The notes: generated by a model not told the origin, from the sequence alone. A stretch of DNA of 64,000 nucleotides from Paulownia fortunei (GCA_019321725.1 CM033108.1:15885799-15949798); one strand, 5' to 3'; positions 45,600 to 58,100 are shown, counted from the stretch's first letter. Numbers and translations are program-made.

Positions 45600-46758
45600 C
45601 TTGGGTTGCCTTCCAAGAAATGTTAAGTTTATAGTTGTTAGCTGGACTTTGGTAAGGCTCATCAGTTTGCATCCCTAGAAGAACATTAGCAATATTTCTT
45701 AATTTTTTGTCCAAGTAATGCTTCAATCATTTTCCATTGATGTGAAACAAGAGACCATCATCCCTCTTCAATTTAACTGTCCTAAAGGAAGACACCTTTT
45801 CAATAGTGAAAGGACCTGACCACATTAACATGAGCATGATAAAAAAAAGATTTAGTCTGGAGAAAAGATGACTTGCTATCTAGGTTAGAATTCATGCCTT
45901 AGAATCATCTTATCATTTCACTTCCTAGTTTGCCCATTTATATATTTACATTCTCATAAGCATCATTGAGGAATTCCTCCATTTCATCCAACTATAAGAA
46001 ACATTGCTCACCTTACCTTTGAGGTCAAAATCTAATTATTAATTGCCAATAAGATTGATTGTCTAACTCAAGTGGTAGGTGACATGCTTTCCCAAACACC
46101 AATCAATAAGAGAACATCCTCATAGGTGCTTTATAAACAGTGCAGTAAGCTATAGTGCATCTTCAAGCTTGTGCGCTCAATTCTTGCGATTAGTGTTCAC
46201 CATCTTTTCAAGGATTTGCTTAACTTCTATGTTGGGAACTTTAGATTTCTATTTGATTGGGAATGATAGCACAATACAACCTTATCTTCACACCATAGTT
46301 AGCAAGATGGTTATCAAATAACTTATTTAAATATCCATACCTTCATCAATAATGCTTGCTTCGACAATGCCAAAATGTGTGAAGAGTTTCTTGTGCAGAA
46401 ATTTTTGCTCTAGCTTGGCATTACTAGGTGTAGCCACTACGTCAACCCATTTGGAGACATAATCAACAACAAGCAAGGTTGAGAAAAAGGAACCATAAAA
46501 TATATGTCCCAAATATCAAAGAGTTTCACTTTCATTAGATTAGTCAAAGGAAGCTCATGGTGACATGTAATGGGGCAAACTTGCTGATAATGATCACTAG
46601 TCTTCACAAAGATATAACAATCACAAAATAATAGGCCAATAAAATCCTTATAACACCTTTGTTGATATCCTAATAGGTCTAAAGTGACCATTATATAGCA
46701 TCAAATGATAGAGATGGAGAATCTCCTCGATCTTCTCCATAGGAACACATCTCTAAAT
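45600..46758 (-). pseudogene. Athila/Tat-like gypsy integrase and 3' pol remnant (family E)
   Basis: Minus-strand pieces at 46327-46691 recall the Athila/Tat integrase: a zinc-finger portion with DHYQQVCPIT, then KVKLFDIWDIYFMVPF (first catalytic Asp region). LLVVDYVSKWVDVVATPSN, FLHKKLFTHFG and ASIIDEGMD follow. The second catalytic Asp is in that last stretch, where families read SD.G. Below 46300 the post-integrase region is decayed. CTTGGAAGGCAACCCAAG (reverse of 45601-45620) is a phrase common downstream of Athila/Ogre-type pol and recurs at 63076. The element is cut at 46758 by the family C LTR. Not functional. Confidence 0.72.
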
Positions 46759-47863
46759 TGTTGGGTTCGCAAAATAATAAGACTTTATGTAGCAAAAATT
46801 TAAAATTTTAAAATAAGCAAAAAAGCATTGAATACATGCAGTTTAAGATTTGATTCGATGAAACAATTACACATAGATATTTCATTTATCTGAAATGAAA
46901 AGGTATTTTGTGAATATACCTTTATTAAGCACTTTGACTGAAGTAGGGTGTGAAGAAATTCAAATTATTATCCCCCTCACGAACTATTTGTACAAACTTC
47001 CACTATATTTTTAGACCTTTAGCCTAGATTAGAAATTGATTCACCAAGGACTCCAAGCATTGTTCCTCTACTTGTATCCACACCTCAAGCAAGTCTGCAG
47101 ATCAATAATCCTTACTAGTGAATTGTTATCTTTTATTCCTAATTGGGAGGGATGATTTTATTCTAATATCAACTTGTAATAAAAGAATTAAATCAAACTA
47201 TCAAAAGTATGGAACCTTTGATGAAAGTAATATTTTCTTGTGTGAAGACAACCAAGAGAGAAAGAGAGAGAAGGTAGGACGAGTTTTTCTTGTTCAATGC
47301 CACCAAAATTAATCCATTTTTTGTATATTATATATGAGAAGGTTCAGTCCTAATCTAATTATGTTTTGACCCCTTTCCAAGCTTATCTCTACCTTTTTCC
47401 TTCTTATCTTATCCATTTCTATCATAAATAAGAGTATTTGATTTATTTTCTTACAAGACTCTAAGTCTTAATTGGTTTTCATGTAAAACGTGGAATTTTT
47501 AATTCTCTAATCAAAGACTCTTAATGGGTTTCTCCTACGAGCCCATTAACTTTGGGCTTGGACCTTAGTTGATCTCCATTAATTAACTCAAGAACAAATT
47601 AATTAATTGATCTAATCAATTAATTAATTTATTACACATGGCTACCTAATCATGTTGGGCCTAATTTAAATAATTAGATTATTTAAATTTGTCACTCACA
47701 TTTTCCTACTCTATCCCCAAGCCTTAAATTAATTCAAGCTCAAGTTAATTAATCTTCATAATTAACTCAATCCAACTCCTTGGATTATGTTCTAGATAGA
47801 AGTGGGCTATCCCGATTTATGTGTGACCTATTAGGTTCATAACTAAGCTAGCAGTAGGCTTGC
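46759..47863 (-). mobile_element. Family C (copia) LTR, 3' portion
   Basis: The left end TGTTGGGTTCGC is the family C LTR terminus. It aligns, reverse complemented, with 51923-54509 minus the inserted solo LTR. It stops at 47863, within the TAGGTTCATAACTAAGCTAGCAGTAGGCTTGC segment. There the start of another family C LTR in opposite orientation takes over. There is no PBS at the left end, so this was a 3' LTR or solo LTR in the Athila/Tat remnant. Confidence 0.8.
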
Positions 47864-48285
47864 TGTTAGAGTAGTATCCAATGCACCAATTAGAGTGGGC
47901 GTCTTTTACTCTTGTATGTTGTAAATGATCTTTTTTGAGACATATTAATGAAAGGCATCTTCTTTATCTTATGGTATGCATTTATTTTATGCACACTAGA
48001 TAAAGTCTTTAGATCAAATTTAGTTATGGAGCACGGTCGCGCATATGATGGCTATCATACAACATGCATCTATGGCACTGGTCTTAAACTAGTTTTGGGT
48101 CGAGGGCTTTTTTGAGATGGAACATCTAATATCCCAATATAACCTGCGCATACGATGCATGCTTGACTAAAGAAGATATGTCGTTCATTAAGCATTGACG
48201 TAGCAATGCTAGTGCATGCATTCGGGTGCTTTTTAGAGAACAAGTACACTGAATAGGCCCACTAGAGATTGTTAGTTGAGACATC
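47864..48285 (+). mobile_element. Family C (copia) LTR start fragment in opposite orientation
   Basis: It begins TGTTAGAGTAGTATCCAATGC, the family C start, now on the plus strand. ATGGAGCACGGTCGCGCATATGATGG and GAGAACAAGTACACTGAATAGGCCC match the reverse complement of 62640-62940. At about 48286 it meets copia integrase on the minus strand. Confidence 0.75.
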
Positions 48286-48620
48286 GTCTCCACTTTATAT
48301 CTTAATTCTTTGAACTTTTTAAAAGTTTTAGATTTGTACATCAAAAGGTAGATATAACCACACCTAAAATAATCATCGAAAAAGCATATGAAATAGTAAT
48401 AATTCCCATGAACACTAATACTTAGTGGCCTACATATATCCGAATGGATCAAACCTAATAAGTTTTTGGCTCTCTCCACTTGTCCAACAAATGGTGATTT
48501 GCTCATTTTTCCTTTGAGACATGACTCATGTGTTGGCATTCCTCGCTCTTTTGAAAAATCGAGCAATTGGGCCAACTTATAAATTCTCTTCTCAAAGATG
48601 TGACCTAATCTAGCATGTCA
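48286..48620 (-). pseudogene. Ty1/copia integrase fragment (family C, second copy)
   Basis: The frame 48126-48575 carries AQLLDFSKERGMPTHESC (GAG-pre-integrase end), KGKMSKSPFVGQVERAKN, then LIHSDICRPLSISVHGNYYYF with the first catalytic Asp and a FDDYFRCGYIYLLMYKSKT stretch. It is cut off before the second catalytic Asp by the inverted LTR fragment. It has only one copy of the 57-bp unit that is duplicated at 16881. Confidence 0.85.
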
Positions 48621-49858
48621 TAAGAGTTGGGAACTATGATTATCTAATTTTCTTTTATTTTGTTGAATGTGGAAAAAGGAGTTATGAGGAGTAATAGAAT
48701 ACAAACCATTCATCCATATGCTAGAGGTAATTAAAATCGAATCTTTAAAAATTAAACAACTTCCATGCTTTATAGAAAAAGTAAAATCTTTTCCATCCCA
48801 AACAAAAATGAAGATAATGTTCTTAACTATCTCTGGAACATAAAGATAATTGTTTAAAACTAAATCGACTCCATTTTCTAAAGCTAAGTTAACACTTCCT
48901 ATGGCTAATGTAGCAACCTTTGCTCCATTCCCCAATTGTAGGATCATCTCTCCTCTACTTAGCGTCCTGCTTCTTGCCATCACCTATAAAATATTGCAAA
49001 GATGAAACCTACAGTCGGTATCCAATACCTAAAAAGTGTCATTAACTGATAAGTTAACTTCAACAAAATAAATACCTAAACTTTTCAAGCATGTAAGGTA
49101 CTCCTTGTAGTTCATTTTCCAATACCTAGGTTTGTCATAGTAGTGATATTTTCCATCGGCTTTGGAACTAATTAAGACCCCACTAGTTGCCTTCATGCCT
49201 TTGGATTTTGAGGAATGTTTTCACTTTCTCTTCTTCTTCTTGGGCTTTCTCAAGTTGGAAGAGGATCTAACAAGCATGACCAGCTTGTCCTTTTTCATAG
49301 TAGACTCAGTCGTCTTCAACATGTTAACTAGTTTAGCAAGGCTAATTTCCATCTTATGCATGTTGAAGATGGCAATGAAGGTGTCAAACAATGGAGGCAA
49401 AATCCTACAGAACAAGATCCAAATAAAGTTTGTTATCCATAATGACTCTAAGTGACTCGAGCCTTTTTACCTGGTATTATCTTCAATCTATGATCATGGA
49501 TTGAAGAATCCTCCATCATACAGGTCCTTAAAAACTCTTTTGAGATATGATATCTCATCTACCTAGTATGTTGACCATGCAACTCTTGTAGGTAAACATA
49601 GATATTATGCGTATGTCCATGTACCTTATGTTGTCTCTGCAAATTGTTTGACATCGATGCCATCACATAGCATCCCACTTGTAGATCATATGCAAGATCC
49701 TCCTCAGTCCCATCTACCAGAGGAGGAACATTGAGGATGTAGGATATATTCTTAGATTGTAAAATAATTTTGAGGTTCCTAAGCCAATCGACAAAGTTGG
49801 GAGCAATTAATTTATTGGTGTCCAAAATTGATGTAAGTGTATTTTTTGCCCTTTTATA
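48621..49858 (-). pseudogene. Ty1/copia gag and protease region (family C, second copy)
   Basis: Minus strand: the protease-to-integrase stretch at 48618-48983 (MILQLGNGAKVATLAIGSVN; YLYVPEIVKNIIF), a basic region near 49210-49260, and capsid at 49559-49825 with TNKLIAPNFVDWLRNLK and ILQSKNISYIL. Before it, the codon that is ATG in the copy at 18412 reads AGG, so the gag start is lost. The zinc knuckle around 49140-49160 is decayed. Same order as 17331-18412. Confidence 0.85.
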
Positions 49859-51060
49859 AACAATCTAATTAGCATTCTTTCAAAAAATATTCATTTATAA
49901 CAAGGTCTTTAGTAATAAATGCCTCCCACTATTTTATTCGAATTTCATCACTCCTAATGACAAGTCGGGAAATCATATTTCCTTATAGGCTTGAGGCCAG
50001 TCAATATGTCGTATTCCCTAATTTTATGACCCATAAAACATATTGAAAAGTAGTTAACTTTTAGCAATTGCATCTCCATGCAACTATCAAGATATTTTAC
50101 CTCACTTCTTCCCATATACCCTAATTTTTTGAGCCCATTTGGTACGAAGTATCATGCAAGACCCATTAAACTTTCTTGTAGGTGGAGCATCAAAATATTC
50201 CATAATTCATAGCCAACATAGAGATGAGTCCATCCCATGGGTATCGCCATGCTCAGTAGATATCACAGCTTTCCATTACAAAGTTATTCCATGACTCATG
50301 GCCAATGACAAAATAAGGCAGCATCGTCATGTTGTCTACCTTTGATTGTAGGCATGGATTATTGGGTCCAACCCATTTATCCATATTTGCTTGAAATCAA
50401 AATTTCAAAAATTCCTTTACTTGATTTAAACTCAAGTGGAATTAATTTATTTTAACTAAGACCTCATCACTTCTAATCTTAGTTTATTTAATGTGTTTGC
50501 ATTCATTTGATGCAAGCACATCTTTTGAAAATATTAAATAAACCCTACGCATGCATCTAATACAGATATAACTTGGATGATCATGGGCCAACCTCTGCGA
50601 TCCATTTGAGCCATAATCAATCTAGGTCAATTTAAGGGTAGTAAAATGGAAATAAAAACTAATTTCTATTACACAAATATATCTCATACATTCAGGGGTC
50701 TTCTCTTGATTTATCTTGGTCCTTTTTCTTGTCCACCAAAAATAAAAAAGAAAAGTCTGACCCTATTCTACTCTCATTTTAAAAATGTAAAGTGCATACA
50801 ATGAATGAATAACAGACTCACATTCCCCATTTCAAAAATCCAAAGATAAAGAAGTTAAATCACATTAGTCCAAAGGCTCCATGATCATCCCATACATACC
50901 AATAAATACATCATATGAATTTATTAAAGTATGCACATTTACCATCTAATTAAATTGTAATTTCACGATTTAGGATAAAATCTTGATTTTTCAAGAAAAA
51001 CCTTTTTTCAAAATTTTAAAATTAACATTTAAAATAAAAAATGAAAAATTGAATTTTGCA
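49859..51060 (-). mobile_element. Long 5' leader of copia family C, uninterrupted copy
   Basis: It aligns with 18413-19291 and 21574-22000 and, reverse complemented, with 54550-56240. It includes the unoccupied site (50790-50825) for the family B solo LTR. The PBS end is missing; at about 51060 a different element begins. Confidence 0.75.
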
Positions 51061-51922
51061 ATTAACAGAAACTAGAGAATACATTTCAATTACTACTAGA
51101 AAACTTACATGACTACTAAAAAACTTAGCATAAAAAAAGACAACAATAAAACTTTCTTTTCCCCTCTAAGAGTTTTTGTGTCTTGAATGCTATCTAAGAG
51201 CCCCTATTTATAGTAGAAGAGTACCTAAATTGGAATCTCTAATTTCACCATAAACTCCAAATTGACTTTAAATGTACTCTAAATCCACATGTCCTTTTTA
51301 GAACCAAATTTTATCATACATTGTTCTCCCTACAATCAGTTAATTTTGGAAAAGTGAAAGTTTTAGACTTCTCTGTTGACTTCATTTTCCAACTTGAAGC
51401 ACCTAATTCCTACTATTAGGGAGAAAGTTATGCTTGATTTAAGAAATATGTCAGCATAGATAGATCATTTTCTGTACACCTATATGGATAATTTGTGTGC
51501 TATAATAGTTCTACCTATTTTTTTTCAAATCAAGTAAGATTCAGTTCCATACGACTTTTGAACGTGGTGTTATACCCAAATTACAAAAACCGCACAAGTT
51601 TGGAAACTTGCTTGTTTTAAATTTATTACAAACAATCACTTGCAAAGTCCAAGTGATTTCTTGCATATATTTTGATCTACACATGATGAACTTAGGCAAA
51701 AATATTCCTTTTCTTTTAATAGTAATACTTCTTTGATCCAATAAAATATTATTTCCCAAATTGTTCACATGTGTATTCTTCCTTAGTTTTATTTTGGCTC
51801 TTTTTGATTTTTTGTTCATTGATTCCTTAACACAAAATATTAATAAAATTATAATATTAACAAGAATAAAGCAAGGAAAGTATAAAAAAATTAATACAAA
51901 AATATATCAAAATATGCACTTA
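51061..51922 (-). mobile_element. LTR-like sequence of unassigned family
   Basis: A good TATA box (TATAAATA on the minus strand, 51205-51212) is followed downstream by a typical LTR R/U5-like stretch with TCAAGACACAAAAACTC. No second copy in the window, so the LTR call rests on this promoter-like layout alone. Confidence 0.4.
51205..51212 (-). promoter_or_regulatory. Candidate TATA box
   Basis: TATAAATAGGGGCTC on the minus strand, a consensus plant TATA box with a GC-richer downstream edge, as in many plant LTR promoters. Confidence 0.45.
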
Positions 51923-52349
51923 TTGTTAATTAATTGAGATAAATTAAAGTCCAAGTCCAAAGTTAATGGGCCTGTACGAGAAACCCACTAAGAGTCTTTA
52001 ATTGGAGAATCAATTAATACTTAGATTCTTATAAGGAAAGAAATCAATAACTCATATGTTTGATGGAAATGGATAAAATAAGAAGGAAGAAGGTAGAGAT
52101 AAGCTTGGAAAGGGTTAAAAACATAATTGGATTTGGATTGAACCTTCTTGTATATAAATATACTATAAGAGAATGAATTTTGGTATCTTCTTCTCTCTCT
52201 CGTTCTCTCTCAATTTTTCTGCACACAATAAAATATTCCTTTCATAAAAGGTTCTATATTTTTTATCCCTTGATTTAATTCTATTGTCATCAGCATTCCC
52301 AAATTCTAGATTAGAAACAAAAGATCATAATTCAGTAGCAAGGATTGTT
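51923..52349 (+). mobile_element. Family C (copia) 5' LTR, part before solo-LTR insertion
   Basis: It matches the reverse complement of 47110-47600: AAAGTTAATGGGCC, CGAGAAACCCA, GGTAGAGATAAGCTTGGAAAGG and AATCTAGATTAGAAA. The LTR resumes at 54172 after the nested family A LTR. The first part of the LTR is missing. Confidence 0.8.
52151..52160 (+). promoter_or_regulatory. TATA box of family C LTR
   Basis: TATATAAATA preceded by CCTTCTTG, followed by a TCTCTCTCTCGTTCTCTCTC pyrimidine tract 35-50 bp downstream. The corresponding place in the 46759-47863 LTR is also TATA-rich (47315-47335, minus strand). Confidence 0.55.
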
Positions 52350-54171
52350 TGTAACACCCCCAATTACTATACAATTAGATATATATTATAATTTGACATG
52401 ATAGAACCTGTGTGCATGCATGGAATATTTTTTTTTAACACTTTAAGAAAAGATAAATCACTTCTTCCATGTACAAGCCTATTTAAAATACTTTATAACA
52501 CATGTCATGTCACTTCTTACATGCACAACCCTAATTGTTAACACTAAATAGCAACATGTCTAGGTTGAAACATGCTAAGTGATCAAATGTGGCAGATTCA
52601 CATTTTCATATTTTCTTGCTGTCAAGTTTAGTTGCATGATAATTTTAACATCCCCAAGCATATACAATCACTCCCAAATTTTTACCACACTTAGATAACA
52701 TGTATATAAATGTAACCATATCATATAATTGATAAAAATCATGGATATAGCTTTCCAAGTTCAGCTCTCTTCACGACATACTGAAACAGATTGTTTCCTA
52801 CCGTGATAGTTTTGCACACTTCATGACATTAATGGTTTTGACACCATTAAGTATATTCAATCACTCCAAAATTTTCACCATACTTAGATAACATATATAG
52901 GGAGACAACCAGGTCATATTATTACCAAAAATAATGGATTTAGCTCCCTTAATTCAGTTTCCTTCACAGCACACCAAAACAGATTTTGCTATTTTGGCAG
53001 TTTGAGTGTTTCTCCAATATCATTCTCTATTTCAATTTCCAACTGATAAAACTTCATTCCAATACTCTTAACTCATATATGGTCATGTAAATGGTAATAA
53101 TTATAGGTTTTATTCAACATACCATACACGTTTGAAGCCTAAAACACAAGAAAACAGTAAGATGATAGTTTCTCCCACAAGTATTTCCTATTAAGTGTTT
53201 GTGATCAAAAACCCTTTCTTTGTGCACCAAAGTCTAACTAAAAACTTTCTAAAACTTTTATAAGAGATATTTAAAGCTTAATAAACCATTCACAATAATC
53301 TAAAAACCAAAGGCAAAACCGTAGATAAGTGTTACCTATGCAGATTTTGAGGCAACTTTATGGTAATCACTTCTTCTTTGCTTTTCTTGCTTTTATTTCA
53401 ATTTGGAATCAATTTGGATCACTTGGAGACCTTAAGGTGTGTGTTTGGAAGATGAAAATAGCTGAAATGAGGGTGTGTTCGTTGCTTAAGGGTGAAGGGT
53501 TTGAGGTGTTAGCTTGAGATGTTAGCTTAAGCTTAATAAGAAAGCATGAGGTGGCAAGTAAATGGCAAAATCTGATTTTCTCCCTTATCTTGCAGCCCTA
53601 ATCTTGTGTGTCTCACCTATTTTTATTTGGTTGCAACCTATCTTAGTCACCATTCATTCCCATAGTTATTTCCTATGTTCGTTCATTCGATCTCCAAACC
53701 GATTTACATCCGATTCTTAACGAAATATCAAGTTTGCATTTCTAAAATCATATGCATATATGGGCCTTGTAATAGGACACTTAAATCACATTATATCATG
53801 TCTAATATACCAAGTATGTTAATTTACAAATATATACTTTTGAAATAACTTGATCAAATCAAATTAAACCGTATAAGCTTACTAGTAACACTTTTAACAC
53901 TTCCAAAATTATAACCTATATATCCCATCTATATCTAATATTGATCCACCTCATTTTCTTCTTATTTCAATATAAAATCAACTACTTAGATTAGAAAATT
54001 CAATAACTAATACTGTGCAAGAACTTCAGAATTTAGTTTAATATTCAAGAATGTCGTATAAAATGAAATAAATTGTGCAATATCAATAGAAATGCAAATA
54101 GCATATAAAATTAACACGTAATGCATGAATCATATTTGGCCATGTGAGTAGTAAGAGGCTCGGGTATCACA
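52350..54171 (-). mobile_element. Solo LTR, family A, internally deleted
   Basis: It starts TGTAACACCCCCAATTAC and ends CGGGTATCACA on the plus strand, with perfect TTGTT on both sides (52345-52349 and 54172-54176). Length is 1822 bp: about 1.1 kb equivalent to 22440-23565 is missing, including the 22-bp array. The host LTR continues without a gap across the site, and its paralogue at 47104-47108 shows a single AATAA (TTATT on the other strand). Confidence 0.94.
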
Positions 54172-54509
54172 TTGTTGATCCATGGACTTGCTCGGGATGT
54201 GGATACCAGTAGAGGGATGACACTTGGAATCCTTAGCAAATTAGTTTCTAATAGGGGCTAAAATTTTAAGAATATCTTGGAAGTTCATGTGTATAGTTTG
54301 TGAGGAGGATAGCAATTTGAATTGCTTTACACCCTACTTCAACCAGAGTGTTCAATAAAGGTATATTTGTGAAATTCCATAAGTGAAATATCTAGGTGTA
54401 ATTGATTAATCACGTCAAATCCAGGATTGCATGTATTTAATGGTTTTATGTATATTATAAATTTTTAAATTTTTGCTACATAAACTTCCACAATTTTGCA
54501 AACTCAATA
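54172..54509 (+). mobile_element. Family C (copia) 5' LTR, end portion
   Basis: It continues the LTR interrupted at 52349. It ends GCAAACTCAATA, followed by the PBS. CACACCCTACTTCAA..AGAGTG and AATAAAGGTATATTTGTGAA match the reverse complement of 46910-46960. Confidence 0.8.
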
Positions 54510-54510
54510 G

Positions 54511-54523
54511 TGGTATCAAAACC
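54511..54523 (+). promoter_or_regulatory. Copia family C primer binding site
   Basis: TGGTATCAAAACC directly follows the LTR end; two changes from the initiator tRNA-Met complement. Confidence 0.72.
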
Positions 54524-56240
54524 TAGGTTACCACACCCAGATATATTCACGAATATATTTGTTGTATACATATGTTGAATAAATATATTTTTATGTGAAA
54601 ATAAAATGATTTTATTTGATTTTTGATTAGGATAATTTTTTTGAATAATAAAAATAGCAACTGAATAAAAACAATTGATGTTCGACGTAAAAAAATAGGC
54701 CAGTTTTGTGTCTATTACTATAGTAGTCAAAAATTGGCACTGCATTGCCACTAGCAAACGCCACAATGTGAGGCTTCAAGAAGTCTCGGTGTTATGGAAC
54801 CACCCATAGGTGCCGCGGTGCATCGCTTACAGAAGCCATGGTGCCACTGTGCAGGTAGTTGGCATCACGGAATCGTTAGTAATTTTTTTACAGGGTTGCG
54901 GAGCTACAATATTTACAAGGACAGTTTTTATTTTTCTTGTTCTTTTATTCAATTGTTACATAATTTTTGGTTCATTCAGTTTTGAAAATTAATTATTAAT
55001 TTTTAAATTAATTAAAAGGTGGTTTTATAAAAAATTAGAAGTTTTATATCCCAAATTGAAAAATCGGAACATTAAAAGGTTAAATTTTGCATGCTTTGAT
55101 TTATAATATATGATGTATAAATTAGGCATGTATGTTAGAGTGGATGATCATGGAGCCTAGACTATTTTATTATGGATATTCTATGTGAATTATGAATGTT
55201 TGATTTTATTAATTTGGGTTTAATGAAAATGAGGTCTACATGTCTCGCCTTTTCTATATTTTCTCCAAATGTAAATATCTCCCTCCTATGTACTTCCACC
55301 TTGGAAGAAATTTTAAGGTTTCATATTAGGTCATAGCAAATGTAATGAGAGTAGAATTAGTATGTGAAGTATTCTTTTGAAGAAGGAACAAGGTGGAGAA
55401 AAGCAAGGAATGAAGGCCTATAAACATATGGGTGACACATTCATGTAATAGAATAGGTTCTTTTTATTATTTTATTTGCTTCCCTTAGATTGATTTAGAT
55501 CCACCTTGGTTCGAGTGGGCCACATAGAATTTAGACGAAGATCATCTCTTTTATTATGTATATATGTTAGATGCATGCATAGGTGTATTTAATGCTTTCC
55601 TTTTGATTATGATTGCGATCATTATGATAGTGCATAATTAAATAAACGAACAAAATAAATAAGGTCTTTGAATTGTAAAATGAACCCACAATTGAAAGTT
55701 AAGTTTAAATTTTTTATCTGAATTCTATATCAAGCGTAAATGGGCAATAATGGCTAGGCCTAATTGTCCAAGTCTTCCATCAAAAGTAGTTAGCATGTGA
55801 AATATGCCACGCTTTGTTCGTTAGCTATGAGTTGTGGGATGTGCTAAGTAGAGGTAATAGCTGTGATCACTACTAGTATGCGGGTATAAGGCCTAAGGGT
55901 GTTGGCCATAAGTCGTGGGAGATACTTTAGTTATCTTACTCACATGGATGTTTGATGGGTAATACTTGACACTTAATACGATATGGGCTCATAAAATTAG
56001 GATGTCTAGGAAGAGTGAGGTAAAATAGCTTGAGGGTTGCATGAGGATGCAATTGTTAATATGTCAACTACCTTTTAGATTTGTTATATGAGCTCATAAA
56101 ATTTAGGTGTATGGAAAGGCTAATTGGGCCTCAAGCTCACTAGAAAATATGATTTCCCAAATTGCAAGCTAGAGGGTGATGGGATTGGAATAAAATAGTA
56201 AAAAACATTTATAAATAAAAACCATAATATAAATGAATAT
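54524..56240 (+). mobile_element. Long 5' leader of copia family C, plus-strand copy
   Basis: From about 55100 onward it is the reverse complement of 18440-19230 and 49900-50660 (GGGCCTCAAGC, CATGAGGATGCAATTGTTAA, GATGCATGCATAGG). The first 550 bp after the PBS, with GC-richer CCACCCATAGGTGCCGCGG, are not seen in the other copies. It stops before gag, so this copy lacks all coding sequence. Confidence 0.72.
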
Positions 56241-56438
56241 ATTGTTGATAAAATACTTAGTTTTCTAGCGCACTCAGGATAATAGTTATCACTTTAGATC
56301 CACTTGAATTATTCTAGATAATAATAAAGATTATTAAGCTCGAATCTATCTACATTGCTTTTATAACTTGGGAATGTCCATATATTTAAGAGATTAATAA
56401 ATTGTGTAAAAGAAAGTTTCAGCAATAGTTGAAGAACC
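56241..56438. other. Short unassigned junction
   Basis: About 200 bp between the leader fragment and the next family C LTR. No match recognised. Confidence 0.3.
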
Positions 56439-57742
56439 TGTTAGGTTTGCTATAATCGCAGGGGCATGCGCAATGAAAAATTAAATTTTTTATCAAATAT
56501 AAATTTATCAAATAAATTTATCCCCTCGATTCAAAAGTGATTTTAACTATCGTGCTTATTCAAGTGAATATATATTAAAATAAATATATTAATTTGGATT
56601 ATACCTTTCGTGCACTCCGATTATTATAGGGAATAAAGCAATCAATTGCTTATTAGAACTCTCAAAACTCACAGGGATCCAAGTGTCTCCCCTCTATCGC
56701 ATCCACAATATAAAAAGATAACACTAATTAAAAGGATTCACTAGTATCCTTTTAATCGTTTACTAATCTAAATCCAGAGTAAAGTTTGTCTTTTGATCTA
56801 ATTAATGGATCAAGAATAATAAAGATTAATTCTTTAAGTTTTTAAAATTTTGATATAAAGAGAATATCAAGAAACTAGTTTTCTTTAAAGAACAAGAAAA
56901 TCAAGATTTCAAGGAAACACTTTTCTTTTTCTTTCTTGTCATTTCTTTTCTTATAGAGAAAAATAGAAGACTCAACAAAATAATTTTTGCCAAAAATTAC
57001 ATATAATTTACTCCTACTCCAACTCTTGAAAAGTTTGTCAATTTTGAACAACTTCAAAGTTTGACCTTGGAAGGATTCTAAATCTTCTAACAACTCTTCC
57101 TCTTCTGTCTCTCCAATATATGTGGACTTGTTTCAGACTACATTAATCATCCAAATTATATACATACATTTTTGATATTAATTTGAACTCTTCAAAATAA
57201 TATCAAGATGAATATATATATGTATATATCAAATATATACGTAAAACATATTTATATAAAATAAATCATAGTGGCCAATTTTTATCCTATAAAAATCGAT
57301 CACTTTATTTATTTATTTATGAATATGTTAATTAAATAAATCATATTTATTTAATTTATTCTCTTTATATTCTAGTGGGTTTATTAAGTGATCCACTTTA
57401 ATTTTTGGGTTTGAACTTAAAAATCCACAAATCAATCTAATTGATTTAATCCCAAGTTAGTCAATCCAATTGATTAATTATAATTTACTCCAATTGGATT
57501 TTCTAATCATACTAGGTCCAATTAAATAATCTAATCACTTGATTACATAATTCAATTTAACCATTAAATTAAATAGAATCCTTAATTAATTAATCAATCA
57601 ATATTAATTAATTAAAGATGAAAGATATAAGATAAAGAAAATATCTTTTTATTAATATAATTCTCTTTAAGATTGTATTTACAAAAGGAAAAGAGTATAA
57701 TACACCTCATCTAATTGGGGCACTGGGCATCCTACTCTAACA
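56439..57742 (-). mobile_element. 3' LTR of the deleted copia element
   Basis: It ends (plus-strand left) TGTTAGGTTTGC and starts (right) CTCTAACA, read TGTTAGAGTAGGATGCCC on the minus strand. Length 1304 bp. It lacks about 0.9 kb present in the other LTR, including the TGTGTGACC..AGGTTCACAAC region. Confidence 0.85.
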
Positions 57743-57757
57743 ATCTCCCATTTGCCC
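57743..57757 (-). promoter_or_regulatory. Polypurine tract of the copia element
   Basis: The minus strand reads GGGCAAATGGGAGAT just before TGTTAGAGTAGG. Confidence 0.72.
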
Positions 57758-57759
57758 TA

Positions 57760-58100
57760 GCTCCAATTGCTCATGTATCTAAGGCCCATCTTTTCGAGAT
57801 GTCTGTCGAATACCTTATGTGCTAAGGGCTTAGTAAGTGGGCTACTACATCTTTTGCTGAGGTAACTCGATCCACAATGACATCGCCTCTACCAATGATC
57901 TCTCTAATCAAGTGATATCGTCTCATTATGTGCTTGGATCTTTGATAAAATCTTAGCTCATTTGCTTGCACTATGGCTCCACTGTTATAACAGTAAATCA
58001 TAACTGGATCAACAATGGATGGAACTACACCCAACCATTGAATGAATTTCTTATCTAAATAGCTTATTTTGTTGCATTTGATGCAATAATATACTCAAAC
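57760..58100 (-). pseudogene. Ty1/copia RNase H remnant
   Basis: The open frame at 57822-58034 contains PVMIYCYNSGAIVQANE, QRSKHIMRRYHLIREII and TSAKDVVAHLLSP. This is the final part of copia RNase H; the family has a CDNSGA motif, so the catalytic Asp is Tyr here. The end of pol is followed within 80 bp by the PPT. Confidence 0.85.

Noticed and set aside
54794..54992. Two overlapping 60-codon frames in the copia leader
   Set aside because: They are short and overlapping, there is no recognisable domain, and the segment is not shared by the other leader copies.
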